This document shows positions 46,001 to 56,554 of a stretch of DNA of 64,000 bases, in pieces. The notes below the pieces were generated by a model, which searched no databases, had not been told where the DNA came from, and saw only the letters and a program-made list of their open reading frames with translations. The DNA comes from Cladocopium goreaui (lineage: Eukaryota; Sar; Dinophyceae; Suessiales; Symbiodiniaceae): NCBI GenBank assembly GCA_947184155.2, contig CAMXCT020000273.1, positions 1 to 64,000 on the forward strand, read 5' to 3'. The translations under genes and the position numbers were made by a program. Within the stretch, counting starts at the first letter, position 1. Each line of letters starts with the position of its first letter.

Positions 46001-47287
46001 TTATCAACACCCCAGACGGTTGAATACTGACGATTGTCAAGTGAGTGCGTTGATTGCTGTGCAAAAAGTTGCCCATACCATCCCATACCCACATAAATAT
46101 GAAAAGCCCATGGTTTCGGCACGGAAAAACCATACATAGTACGTAGTTATAAATTAAATGGTGGATGTTCCAAGCCGATATGTATAATATCTATCTCAAA
46201 TTGCTGGTGGATAACAGTCTGATAAGTGGACAGGAAACGCGCAGGAGCAGCCCCATGGCTGATGCCACATCTGCCCAGTTGAAGGCATCCTTGATGTATT
46301 CCTTCTTGGATGGTGCAGAGAAGATCCGGCACAAGAACCTCGACTGAGATGGCTAAAGCTTTCGAATGGATCGGGATCCAAAGGATGCCTAGAAGATCCT
46401 AGAAGCGTGCATCACTTCACATCCAAGTAGCACAAGTTTCAGCAAAATACTGGTAATACTGGTAACTTGGTAGTACTACAGCTCATGCTTCCAGACTGCA
46501 ACTGAGGAGCTCAAGAAAAAAGATGAGATCGAATGTTGTCTCCAAAAAGGCGAACGTTTGTCCATAGGTGATTGGCTCCTGTTCTCCAAAATGAGGGCAT
46601 GTTTTTTTTCAACTGATGTTGGAACTGTGTCAGCACTCAGGCTCCTGGCTAAGCTGCATATTTGTCACGAAAACACTCAGGATCACAATCACCTTGGCGC
46701 AAGCGAGATTTGACAGACATGCTGTAGATTGGGGAGATGATTGCGATGTCAAGCCCAAACCCGTCACCTCTACAAACAAATCAGGTTTAATTACTCCAGC
46801 TGGGGGTGAAATATTGTTTTGACTGACAACGTCTCGAAGCAAAACCACTTGCGGTACAGTAATGTCATGCACTTGCGTGACTAATCGTGACCACACTTCC
46901 CAATGACAAGCTTCCTTCATCGTCTGTGAAATCCACCAAGCAGCTCCTGAGAGTGAGCTTCGCTAGTACCCCCCAAGACGTGTTCAAAGGGAATGGTTTG
47001 GTGCGTCTGAAAATGGAGTATCATGGGGAAACGAATCTGAATCTACCCCATCATTCTTAAGGGTACCCGATTTTCAACTATTTTCAGACAAAGCCACTTA
47101 ACAGGTTGACTGCAGCCCAAGCATCTGCTCGAGTGTGGATCCTCCAAGACTTCCCAAACTCGCTCGCAACGACCCCGACCTCGCTCGCTTGTTTTCGCCC
47201 GTCCCCCATGGCACCAGTTATGGCACCCGCCAGCGAAAGCCTTGGTTCTTGCAGCTGGGCGGCGCAGATTTGAAGTTGTGGGATGTC
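42300..47287 (-). CDS. Voltage-gated K+ channel with C-terminal EF-hands (GYGD filter)
   Basis: Thirteen exons with consistent phases encode a six-transmembrane Kv-type channel. They are 47095-47287 (N-terminal part to S1), 46650-46721 (S1), 46511-46583 (S2), 46239-46338 (S2-S3), 45578-45645 (S3), 44897-45012 (S4), 44804-44840 (S4-S5), 44405-44490 (S5), 44211-44258 (pore helix), 43842-43887 (filter), 43543-43585 (S6), 43336-43446 (post-S6) and about 43075-43207 (EF-hand 1). EF-hand 2 follows at 42489-42524 and a box FLQHVFP near 42400. The product should conduct K+ out of a membrane compartment, gated by voltage and, by inference, Ca2+. Of 12 donors read, seven are GC and five GT; the 46650 donor is the least certain. 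The TGA at 43064 is probably intronic, because EF-hand 2 follows. The N-terminus and final stop were not found. Confidence 0.75.
42345..42660 (-). CDS. EF-hand 2 and following exons of the channel at 42-47 kb
   Basis: It reads ARCDSDQTGHIDYTEQLG, with loop DSDQTGHIDYTE at 42489-42524. The acceptor AG|G before TGC GAC matches that of the paralogue at 60792. Then AG|G TTC TTG at 42400 starts FLQHVFPMETIEEHSSHW, parallel to FLRHIFPHESQEDCDGFL in the paralogue. The region is duplicated in block A. Confidence 0.6.
43075..43207 (-). CDS. EF-hand 1 exon of the channel at 42-47 kb
   Basis: It reads SLLEYVDDDGDGLLDFSEFL, a canonical loop DDDGDGLLDFSE at 43100-43135 (positions 1, 3, 5 Asp, 6 Gly, 12 Glu). 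It starts in phase 0 at 43207, 128 nt after the post-S6 exon. The frame meets TGA at 43064. A GC donor within the CACCA|GC box near 43074 would avoid it, as expected if EF-hand 2 belongs to the same protein. Confidence 0.8.
43336..44258 (-). CDS. Pore, S6 and post-S6 exons of the channel at 42-47 kb
   Basis: The pore helix YSIWLCAVTMTTV is followed by GYGDVVPKSLGGYIV and S6 SILTIASVLFLAMP, then VGIIGHEFTICW, all typical of Kv channels. An intron (43888-44210) interrupts the first Gly codon of GYGD. The S6 exon (43 nt) and post-S6 exon (111 nt) have the same lengths and phases as in the paralogue at 63.4-63.7 kb. Donors at 43842 (GC|GC) and 43543 (CCA|GC) are GC. The post-S6 stretch (SVTRAQKALLKWGYAVED) is helical. 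Confidence 0.85.
43888..44210 (-). mobile_element. Introner-like intron in the selectivity-filter codon
   Basis: The 323-nt intron splits Gly1 of GYGD. Its body (43888-44202) begins and ends with the inverted 8-mer CTTAGTCG / CGACTAAG, extended imperfectly to GTTGGC inside both ends. It is flanked by GTTACCCA (44203-44210) and GTTACGGA (exon side, 43880-43887), six of eight bases equal. The acceptor AG comes from the inverted repeat and the donor GT from the flanking duplication. The paralogue at 63.8-63.9 kb has one 94-nt exon here (48+46 nt), so the intron is absent there. Confidence 0.7.
44804..47287 (-). CDS. Voltage-sensor exons (S1 to S4-S5 linker) of the channel at 42-47 kb
   Basis: S2 reads FLETTFDLIFFLEFLCRIF across a GC donor (GA|GC), matching the Kv pattern LEFLVRF, followed by APSKKEYIKDAFNWADVASA with the conserved S3 Asp. 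S3 ends ...GLLLRVSIGLVMEEP; a Pro/Gly-rich outer loop follows. S4 is LPTVRFLKLLRYFETIRLL, with positive residues every third position (R, K, R), fewer than in Shaker. The linker ends STALHAFEG before S5 (MALMVVLSSTALYLLES). Exon ends give phases that join without exception from 46583 down to 44405. Confidence 0.75.
45735..45835. repeat. (GATAT)n microsatellite
   Basis: TGATATGATATG run in the intron between the S2-S3 and S3 exons of the channel gene. Confidence 0.9.
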
Positions 47288-47599
47288 CTGGGATGATGCA
47301 AACGTCAAAACCTGTCAAAAATTGTCAAAACATACAAAAAACTGAAACATCGTGAAGAGTTGATGTAAATTGACTGACACCTAGAATGGCCCTCTCGATG
47401 CATACACATGTATAATATTAAATTTATATAATAATATATAATATTGATCAATACTGCACAATACCAAACTGTTTGCAAGAAGGCAAGGCATCCCGTACAT
47501 CAGGATGTGGAATTCTATGGTGTCTGCAAAGAAAGCTTTGCATATCTTTGCATGTATCCAAGCGCCGCGAAGCCACACCGGGGTCGATAAGCTGCGAGG

Positions 47600-50500
47600 C
47601 CAGTCTTAGGTCAAGACTGCGAACCTCAGAGGACGACAGTGCAGTGGCTGTCTAAGTCTACTGAGTCTACTGAACTCCTCCCTTGCGCAAGAGAAACCAA
47701 GAGAACCCATTTGTCGTCACTTCCCGAGGGTTCACATGTTCACATGTCATGTCTACAATGTCATTTGGGCGGTGTTCAAAACCCTCTGACGATTCCTGTA
47801 TACTCCCATTCGCTTCCGCGAAAGGTTCCGCACATCTTCCGCGGTGTGGGTTTTGGCTTCCACGGGTGCATCTGTGTTGACTTTCTCTTCCGCGGAGCTT
47901 CCGCGACGGTATTGTTCACTTTAAAGTTCATCACTTTGTTCTTTACATGTCCATTTGAACTGGGGCAGGAATATCGCACACGGTTGGTATAATCATTGTG
48001 TAGCGGTGTGCCAACTTGGAGAGCAGCAGCACTGCAGCAGCTGATTATCACAGTATATCACAGTGGTTTTACGATATGGATATGAAATGATATGAACAAC
48101 GAAAACTCAAGCCCTACACCTGGTGGACCAAAATCATTTTATATCATATATGCTCTTCCGCGGGTCTTCCGCGAAGCGACTGGTAAACACAGGTTCCGCG
48201 AGACTTTTCGCGGGGCTTCCGCGACTGCAGTGCCAGCTTCTGCGAAGGTATTGGAGTTGACGAGTTTAACTAAACTCCTCTTGGGGGTTTTGATCGCTGC
48301 TCATTTAATGTCATTAAATTACAATTATAATTATGTAATATTATGTACATATATTACAATGTACATGCATTTTGTTTTTAATGGTTTTTCCTACCTCACT
48401 CTGTGCTTCTCAGAGGAGCCTTTCCAGCTTTTCGATTTGGCCGCAAGGGCACAACCTGAGGAGGGCGATTATGTCCTCTCCAGCGAGTACCCACCAATCT
48501 GAGCTACATTGTCATGAATTTCCATGGCTCACCAGGCTGCCAAATGGATTTTCGGCACCCTTCTTGGGATCGGGCGGAAGATTCATCGTTCATTTCCCTT
48601 GGCTCGGCCTCAAAAAGTCAGTTGCTGGCTTGGACTTTTGAGTGGCACAGTTGCCGGCTAAGATTTTTTGAGCAGTGTCCACACATGTCCACACCTAGAG
48701 ACCCCGTATGTTCCCCCCACATCCTGCTGCTTACAAGAAGCCTTTTCCATGACGTTGAAGGGAACCATGTGCTGACGCAACGACGATGAACTAGGCACAT
48801 GCGGTAGCTCGTCCTGTCCTGGGCTCGTCTGGGCAGCTGGTTGATTCAACCGGATGTATATTGTGCAACTCTGTAAATTGATCTGTAAATTGTGCAACTC
48901 TGATGATGCAGCTCATCTGCAGTTCTCTACACATCTCACGTATTCTCACTACGCCTACCGCCAAAATGGACGGGATCCGCCGCAGGTCCTCTTCCACTGA
49001 GAGAGGAGACTTGCCGCTTCAGGGTGGGCACGGGCTGCACTTTGTCTTTGCCCGAAAGTTCTGCCAAACAAGCATCCACCTGCACACTGCAAATCATACA
49101 TCAATCTCTCCTCATCTCTCTGATGCTTCACATTGTATTTGTATGTATTTGTGCTATTGGGATCTATATATTATATAGCGGGATCCATTGCGATCTGTTG
49201 GGATCTGTTGGGATCTATTGTGATTCATCATGATTCATCTGTAGATACTAAGCCATCCATTTTCACGTCTTTGCATGTCCAGTTTGACAACACTGTTTGG
49301 CTCCCTTAGGCTCCCCGTGGCATCCACAGCACCATAAAGGCCTTCTCCAAAATCCGATCGAGGCGCAATTCAATCGCCACCATCTCACTGGGGATGGAGC
49401 CTGAGCTGAACTCAGTCAACCGGTGAGGGAGAGTGGGTGCATGGTGCTGCAAGTTTCCCACCTGGAGGCGGAATCATCGGTGGTGCCTCGAAAGCTCTCC
49501 TAAGCGCGACACAAAGTGAGATGAAGTGAGAATGCTTTTTGGTGTTTTTTTGTCCGCACTTATGCCCCATGAATCTGGGATTCAACTGATATACATTCCA
49601 TCAGTGGCCGCCGGCATCACTCAGCACACATAGCTCGGGCAATTCACTTTCTGCTGAGCGGTCTCTTTGCATCTGTAAAATTCTGTAAATGCAAGCAGAT
49701 GCAAGCAGGGGACGACTTCGGAGACGACCGAAATTGTGGGTTTGCCTTCTTCTCAGGGGCACCCACATCATCGACAGATTGTACCGATTGTACCCGCCTT
49801 AGCTCTGGCATGGATGTCCAATGCATAACAAAAAAAAAAACAAAAGCCGAAGTTCTTAAAACTTAAAAGTGCTGAAAGCTGCAGCCATAGCCTGCTAAGA
49901 GCCCAGCATTGCCATGTTTGATCGCCCAAACGTGACGAAATGAATGCCCTAGCGTACACCTATGCCTGTGTTTGCACCTATACAAGGGCCTCCAACTAAA
50001 GGAGTTCAAAGATGCGGTTCATACGCTCATGGGCTAAGGATGGCAAAGCTGACCCATGAATATCACCGTGAATCTGTGCAGGGAGTGTCCTTCAGCATAT
50101 CGAGCCCGATGGCTACCCAAAGAACTAAGAAGCTGCTGACATACAAGCCATCCAACCTGGCCTGCACAGCTACCATCATATCCATCACAATCATACACAG
50201 TGACCAGCAACAATTCGTATGGTTTTACATGGTTTTACAATCAAATGATCACTTCAAGAAGTGGTTGAAGATGGCGTCGCCTGTGCTGGCTTCTCCTCAT
50301 CAGAAGTCTGTCCTCCATGACGTTACCAGTGGTTTGCCAAGCAGTCACAGCCGACATCAGCTGACACTCCTCCCACTGACAGCTCTTCAACTGCGCCGGC
50401 AAAGATCTCCTTGATAACCATGAGCCTGAGAGATGAATCGCCAGCGACATCACTGGGACATTATAGCAAACATATCCGAATCCTGGTGCTCAGAATACCT

Positions 50501-51700
50501 GGGTACCAGGGGTGAAAATCAGAATGATTTTTTACATTGCATATTCATCTACCCATGTTTATGCTGTCTGGTCTTGACCAATAGTGGACATAGATGGAAA
50601 TCAACCTGCAAGGAACCCCTTCCGCCGAATCCCTGCATGCGGGCTATTTTTTGCTTCCGAAGCAATAGGGCAAGTCGGCCATTCTTCATATTCCACACCA
50701 GCACCGACTAATCGAAAAAGATGTTGCCAACTATGCTTCGTGACAGCATTCAGAAATTCATCAGTGGCAACTGCCACTTTGGAAAGGGACAGGATGACGG
50801 CGGGCATTGTATACTCCGTTTCACTTCTCAAGCGGATGACAGCTTAACAAACTCAACATAATTCAACTCAATCAATGCGACGCCCTGTGCCTGAAATGTG
50901 CACCGCCCGAGACTCTTAAATATCGGGCAGGCATTGAAACTCACTGCTTAAGCGGAGCTCAAAGGACCAGCCTGCACTCGCCTGGTGGCACAATGCAATG
51001 TCAGAATGCTGCAATGACCTTGACACGGCCAGGGTGATAGGACATATTTATATTATACAGTATATATATATATATATATATGCACATGTGTATATATATA
51101 TATGTGTGTGTGTGAAGAACCTGGCTAACATTTTAAAGCAGCAGGCCTGAGCGTGATAGTCATCAAGTGCCTGTAAATTGAAAGTCACAAGTGATCACAA
51201 GTGCATACAGCTGCATACACGTATATACCGTATACAAGTGATTAGTTCGTCACAAAACCAATCGGTTGTGCGCCTTCTACGATGAATAGGAGGAAGGGCC
51301 CACCTGGCACAGCGAACTAGTCTGCAGCTGTCAGGCCATGCCACTATTGGATCTACCACTGGCTCGAAATACTGGAACTTGCTGGCGTTGCAGTTGTGGT
51401 ACCATCTATACATCAAACCAGGGCTAGATTCTTCTACTCCTATATTCCCTTCAAATTTGAAAGTGAGATCAAAATAGTGCTGAAATATGATGAAATTGTG
51501 AAGCACGTTCCTGGCATTCTCCCTTGGACTGATGGCCTTGGGGTAGTCCCCCTCTCTGCTGGTCTTGAATGCCAAAGATGCGGCCTCCGCTGCGAAGCGT
51601 TGCAATGTTTCCATCAACGTCACGGCGTTCGAACGTAGGCGTGGTGTGCATTACGCACGATTTTTATCGATTTTCATGGTGCAGACGCATGCAAACGCTA
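47600..51700 (-). CDS. Scattered coding-like exons upstream of the channel, unrecognised
   Basis: Minus-strand stretches of coding composition flanked by plausible splice sites: about 50690-50822 (YTMPAVILSLSKVAVATDEF), about 50300-50415 (EIFAGAVEELSVGGVSADVG), about 51320-51390 (FQYFEPVVDPIVAWPDSCR), about 51540-51620 (METLQRFAAEAASLAFK), about 49310-49410 (EMVAIELRLDRILEKAFMV) and about 48966-49002 (EEDLRRIPSILA). They may form the N-terminal part of the channel protein or a separate gene. No domain was recognised. Confidence 0.4.
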
Positions 51701-51744
51701 CATCAAGCAGCGAGTTTGAAACATGTTGAAGCCAGCAACGGCAC

Positions 51745-53358
51745 CTTGATGAGTTGTGCCATCCAAGGCTCGGAAGTCTTCCTGCCACATAGCTTCAAAA
51801 TGGGGATCAACTCTGCAGGTTTCACCCAAAAATTAAGATGTGGATAGATATGGTATTAATAATAGGAGAATATAAGAGATGAATATAAGAGATGAAAGGA
51901 GGATTTCCCCTTTCGAGCTTCCTTTTCTGTTTCGTGATTGAAATGGAGTTCCACTGAGTTTTGCAGGTAGCAAGTCACGATAGGTGTTGACAATTCAGGT
52001 ATTCCATGGTACTGCGGTCCAAATCAGTCTTAGCAACTCTGGCTTTCTCCACTGCTATCGCCTTTGAATTCAGGACATGCACATGAACATGATGAGCAGC
52101 GGGTCTACTCCAAAAAAATGGTTTGCCCTGTCTTGCCTGTTCACCATCGTTGCAAGCTGAGCTCGAAGTGCCCCAGATCGCTGAAGAAAATTTTCGAGCC
52201 AAGCATCCTGGTCACAGTAAATCCGATGGAAAGCACTCCACCATGCTGACTTAGAAAACACCACTGCGATCAAGTGCATGTGATCTTAGAAAATGATGAA
52301 AAATGCACGCCCGTCAAAGGCCCGCCTCTTTTCCCTTAAGCTTTGCCTGGCAAGGACAGGGTCCCCGGTCCATCCAATATGGGTGAAAGGGTGTGGATCA
52401 TGATGATCATGTCATATGATCTTTATATGATCTTTATCATCATGTGAAATATTTTGAGATATTGTAAAATGTTTCCATCCTTGCCTTGATGGCTTTTTCG
52501 TCTTTCGCAATGGCAGCATCCAGCTTCATCATGGCTTCCACGCTGCATCCGTCCTCTAAGCAGCTCTCGATGGCCGTAATGCAGCCCTCGTCGCACTCCA
52601 AAACCTGGGAGTTTATCACCAGCATGTGGACAAGGTTTCATAAACCATCCAAAAATAAACTGTTTTAGTACTGAAACCTATAGTTTTGGGGATTTACCCA
52701 TTTCAGGAAACCCCAAAACATTTGATGCCAATAACAGTAACACACAATAAATACACCTGGGATGAATATAACTATCTATATATATATATGTGTGTGTATA
52801 TATATATATAAATAGCCCCCACTTCCACCAACTGGTGACTTTATTCATCCTCGGGGTGGCATTGAGATTGGCATGACTTAACATGATTCCAATGATACAA
52901 CTCTCACGGCACTATGTTTGTGCCAGCACATCATGAAGCAAGCGCAGCGGATGCCGAGGCAAGGGCAGGCACATCCCATGTCTTCTTTGCACTCTTTGTC
53001 GATGAAGCAGCTACCTGAGGGTCATTGACGACTTGGATGCAAGGCATGCACAGATCTACTATATAATTAATCACATTGATGCTCGTTGATGCAAGTTGAT
53101 CTCAATTGATGTCATGCAGTTTGAAGTTTCTCCAATGGATTGTGCCTTCGGTGTGGCCTTCGGTGTTGCCTTCGGTGTTGCCTTCGCGGTTGCCTTCGTG
53201 GTTGCCTTCGTGGTTGCCTCCGGTGTTGCCTTGGGTGTTGCCTTGGGTGTTGAGCTGCTTGGAGGTTCGCTGCTTGGAGTTGGAACAACACCCCCCAGGA
53301 GAAAGTCGCGCAAGTCCTGAGGCTGGTTGCTCCGTGAGCCAATCAGGGTAAATAGAGC
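51745..53358 (-). CDS. Phase-matched exon chain of an unrecognised protein
   Basis: Consecutive exons join in phase: 52485-52604 (VLECDEGCITAIESCLEDG, GC donor), 52145-52249 (SAWWSAFHRIYCDQDAWLEN), 51992-52061 (AIAVEKARVAKTDLDRSTM) and 51745-51810 (DPHFEAMWQEDFRALDGTT). Upstream is an exon starting at 53358 (ALFTLIGSRSNQPQDLRDFL) that runs into a PKAT repeat. Helical, acidic, with several Cys. The end of the first exon (about 53120) is not fixed, and the start codon is unknown. Confidence 0.5.
53140..53256 (-). repeat. 12-bp coding minisatellite (PKAT repeat)
   Basis: About nine copies of a 12-mer like GCAACACCCAAG on the minus strand encode Thr-Pro-Lys-Ala repeats with Glu, Thr and Ala variants inside the exon starting at 53358. 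The unit keeps the frame. Confidence 0.75.
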
Positions 53359-53399
53359 CTGGGTAAGTATGGCAAAAAAAAAACAATAGTTCAATATAG

Positions 53400-56300
53400 T
53401 TCAATACTAAAGGTACCGCAGTCTTTATGGACCATAGGATAAAATGCTAATTTTGCACATTCACTACGGAGGCATCATTTGCATTCATTTGCATGTATTT
53501 ATACGTATTTGTAGTTTGGGTAGGGTCAGGGCCCGGGGTTGCAGGGGTGGAGGGAAAAAAAAATCCGCCACATGTTCCCCGCTACATGTTCCCCGCTACA
53601 GTAGATGTTTCCCGGTTTTCATTGGGTTTGAGATCGGGTTTGGGGTTGGTGTTGGGAAGTGATGGAATAACAATGAACAACATCCGCTACATGTTACGCC
53701 ACAAGAATAGTCGTTCTTGTTGGATTTGTCGATAAAAGCATGATCCCGTCAGCATCCATTTCTTTAGTTTCGTGGGGGGGTCCATTTCTATTAAGATGCC
53801 TACTTTCTGTTTGAACCATCAACGTGTTGGTTTCTTAACTACCACAGGCCCAACATTGCGGTCTCCGATGGCCTTTTGACCTCATTCCCGATTTCGTGTT
53901 TGAGGCTTAAGTATAAATGCATTGAACATTGAATCTGGATGGCACATGTGAAGAATCTCTGTATGTCAAAGATGTCTAGCTTCGGAAATGCCAAAAAAGA
54001 AGATTTCGATCCTGAAACAATTGGTCGGTAGGAGTCTTGACTTTGGACAAATGACACGATGAACAAGTATCCAATCCAATTAGTGAAACAAACAAGTGAA
54101 CGCGAATCCAATTGCCGCAAAATTGACACGAAAGTTGTTCATTCGCGTCACAATCAAAAAAGACCGCAGCGCCTAATGCTGAAATGAAAATTGTTTGGGG
54201 AGCCCATTGGTGCCCGAATTTTGACCCTTGATGGCCCACAATTGGCCCACCATAAATCATCTCATATAAAAATGTTTGATTCAGAACTTGATCGTGACAT
54301 GATCGTGACTCGATGGCGAACATGGTCCTGGCTTTTGTCAACGTTGACCTTGCCACTGGAAGCACTTCGAGGAATTTTGCTGACTTCATGTCCTGCCAAG
54401 GGGTGCAGCCAAAGTTCCTTACCAACGTGACTGGCAGATTTTCCATGTGTGAACGCTCGCTTAAATCTGTCGCACACATCATACATGTGGGATTTAGATG
54501 GTTTAGTTCGTTTGAGCTAAAATTGCACACCAGAACATGTGAGAAATTGTTAGAACCATTCTGGCGTGGCTCCTCCGTTTGGTCCAACAAAGGCTCCTTG
54601 GTTGCAGTTTCGAGCAGAGATCACATCTAGGGCAGGTCGGTCATGGCACCTTGCTGCACTCAATTTGGAGCTTGGCCCCCAACTATGAAGACAGAAGCCC
54701 ACCACGAGGGCAAGAATGAATCGGAGCCTCAGAAGGAAAGTGGCTCACACTCTGACACTCTCTGACACCGGAAGCACTAGAAGCACTAGAAGCACACCAT
54801 GCCTCTAGGCCTAGATGCATTTTTTAGCATATTCAAGCACAGGTTGCGCGCTGGTGGGCAAATGTGAACCTGCATTGGATGATATTGGATGCATGACAAT
54901 GCATTACATACTTCGCATCCTTTCGCGTGCCCTAGGCATCTGTTTGAGCAAATGTCTAGGTCAAGTCAAAACCCATATCCACATAAATCTGTCTGTCCCT
55001 GTGTCTCTGTGCCTCTCTACTCTCTCTATATTTTCCCTCTACTCTGGTCTCATCGCGTCTCTTCTCTTCCCTTCGCTTCGCTTCGCTGCGCTTCGCTTCT
55101 CTTCTCTTCTTTTCCTTCCCTCCCCCTGTCTTTCTGCATGTCTATCCCGCCTTGTCCGTCTATGTGATGGTTGATCAAAAATCCTTTATCCGCAAACGGC
55201 CATTCTTCGCGAATAACAATGTTACTCTATCTCTGTATCTCTCTATCTCTCTATCTATCTCTCTATCTATCTCTCTATCTCTCTATATCTCTATCTCTCT
55301 ATCTCTCTGTCTCTCTATCTCTCCATCCATCCATCCATTCATCCATCCATCCAACCTATCTACAGTAACCTATTTCAGCTATCTACCAATCTCCCTATCT
55401 ACCTATCTATCTACCCATCTATCCACCTATCTACAAGTACCGATCTATCCATCTATCCATATTATCCATCTATAGACGCATCCATGTAAACATCTATATA
55501 TCTATCTAATTATCGATCTGTCTATCTATCTGTCTGCCTAATCTATCTAATCTGGTCTAATCAAATCAAATCTATTCTATATAATCTAATCTAATCTTTA
55601 ATCCAAGCCATTTATCCAATCCAATCAATCTAGCGCCCTGCCTACATATTTGTCTATCAATCTGTCTGTCTGCTTGCCTGTTTGTCCATCTGTCCAATGG
55701 TCACATCGGATTAGTCAACCCCACGGCATCAAAGTACGCCAAATCCTGGGACAGACTAGTAAACCGCATCTTGAGTCTTGGAATATTGTCAAAAATGCCT
55801 CCCAGCAAACTCGCAAACGGGGTAGGCCTACAGACGAGCGGATAGCATTGCTTGACCCCTACAGAAAAAAGTTCCCCAATTTTCGGACCTTCTGTTTAAA
55901 CAAAAAGTAAATAAGTAAACTCTAATTCAGTTTCAAGCTAGTTTAGATTCCACTTCAAAGACTAGTGCTTAGAGCCATTTCCCATCTAATTTCAGCTCCG
56001 ATTACTTACAATCATCTCAATTAAAACTCAGGCGTATACTGTAGGTCACTTAAACTTCAAGTCAAGCTTGATTCAAATTTATATAGTTCAGACTCAAATC
56101 AAACTAAGCCGGAGTCAACTTCGAATCAAGTCTAAATTCGCAACAATAGCAATCTCCATTCCTGGAAAGCTTTCCATGAATACATTTCTCGCTGTTCCTG
56201 ACTCCATGTTGGGCGTCCCAAGAAGCTTGTTTGGCCGCTGCATGATTCATGGCCTCATAATTGTTCAGGGAAGATATTCGTCAGAGTGGACATGATCGAT

Positions 56301-56550
56301 CTATCCATAATAAAATCGATCCATTTTTTTCCATGCATTCCGTTTTCCATCCATCAGTGCCTGTCCATCCATTTGTTCATTTGCTTCACACCTATGTCTG
56401 CAAATACCTTGCAATAATGAAGGGCACTAAGTCCATCTAAGTCCTAAGTCTCATCATATTTATGCGTGCGTACGTGCGTGCTTATGAAGGTGGATGCTGC
56501 TCGAAAGCTGCTCGTTGATTACAAGGGGGTAGCAACATTGCACTTTACCT
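53400..56550. other. No gene recognised, microsatellites
   Basis: Apart from a weak minus frame at 53976-54590, no exon was recognised. 55020-55160 is CTTCG/CTCT-rich; 55225-55470 and 55500-55680 are ATCT/CTAT microsatellites. This is a likely boundary between the gene region below 53.4 kb and the one above 56.5 kb. Confidence 0.45.
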
Positions 56551-56554
56551 TCAC

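Noticed and set aside
55152-55475. Ser/Leu/Ile/Tyr frame
   Set aside because: CTAT/CTCT microsatellite.
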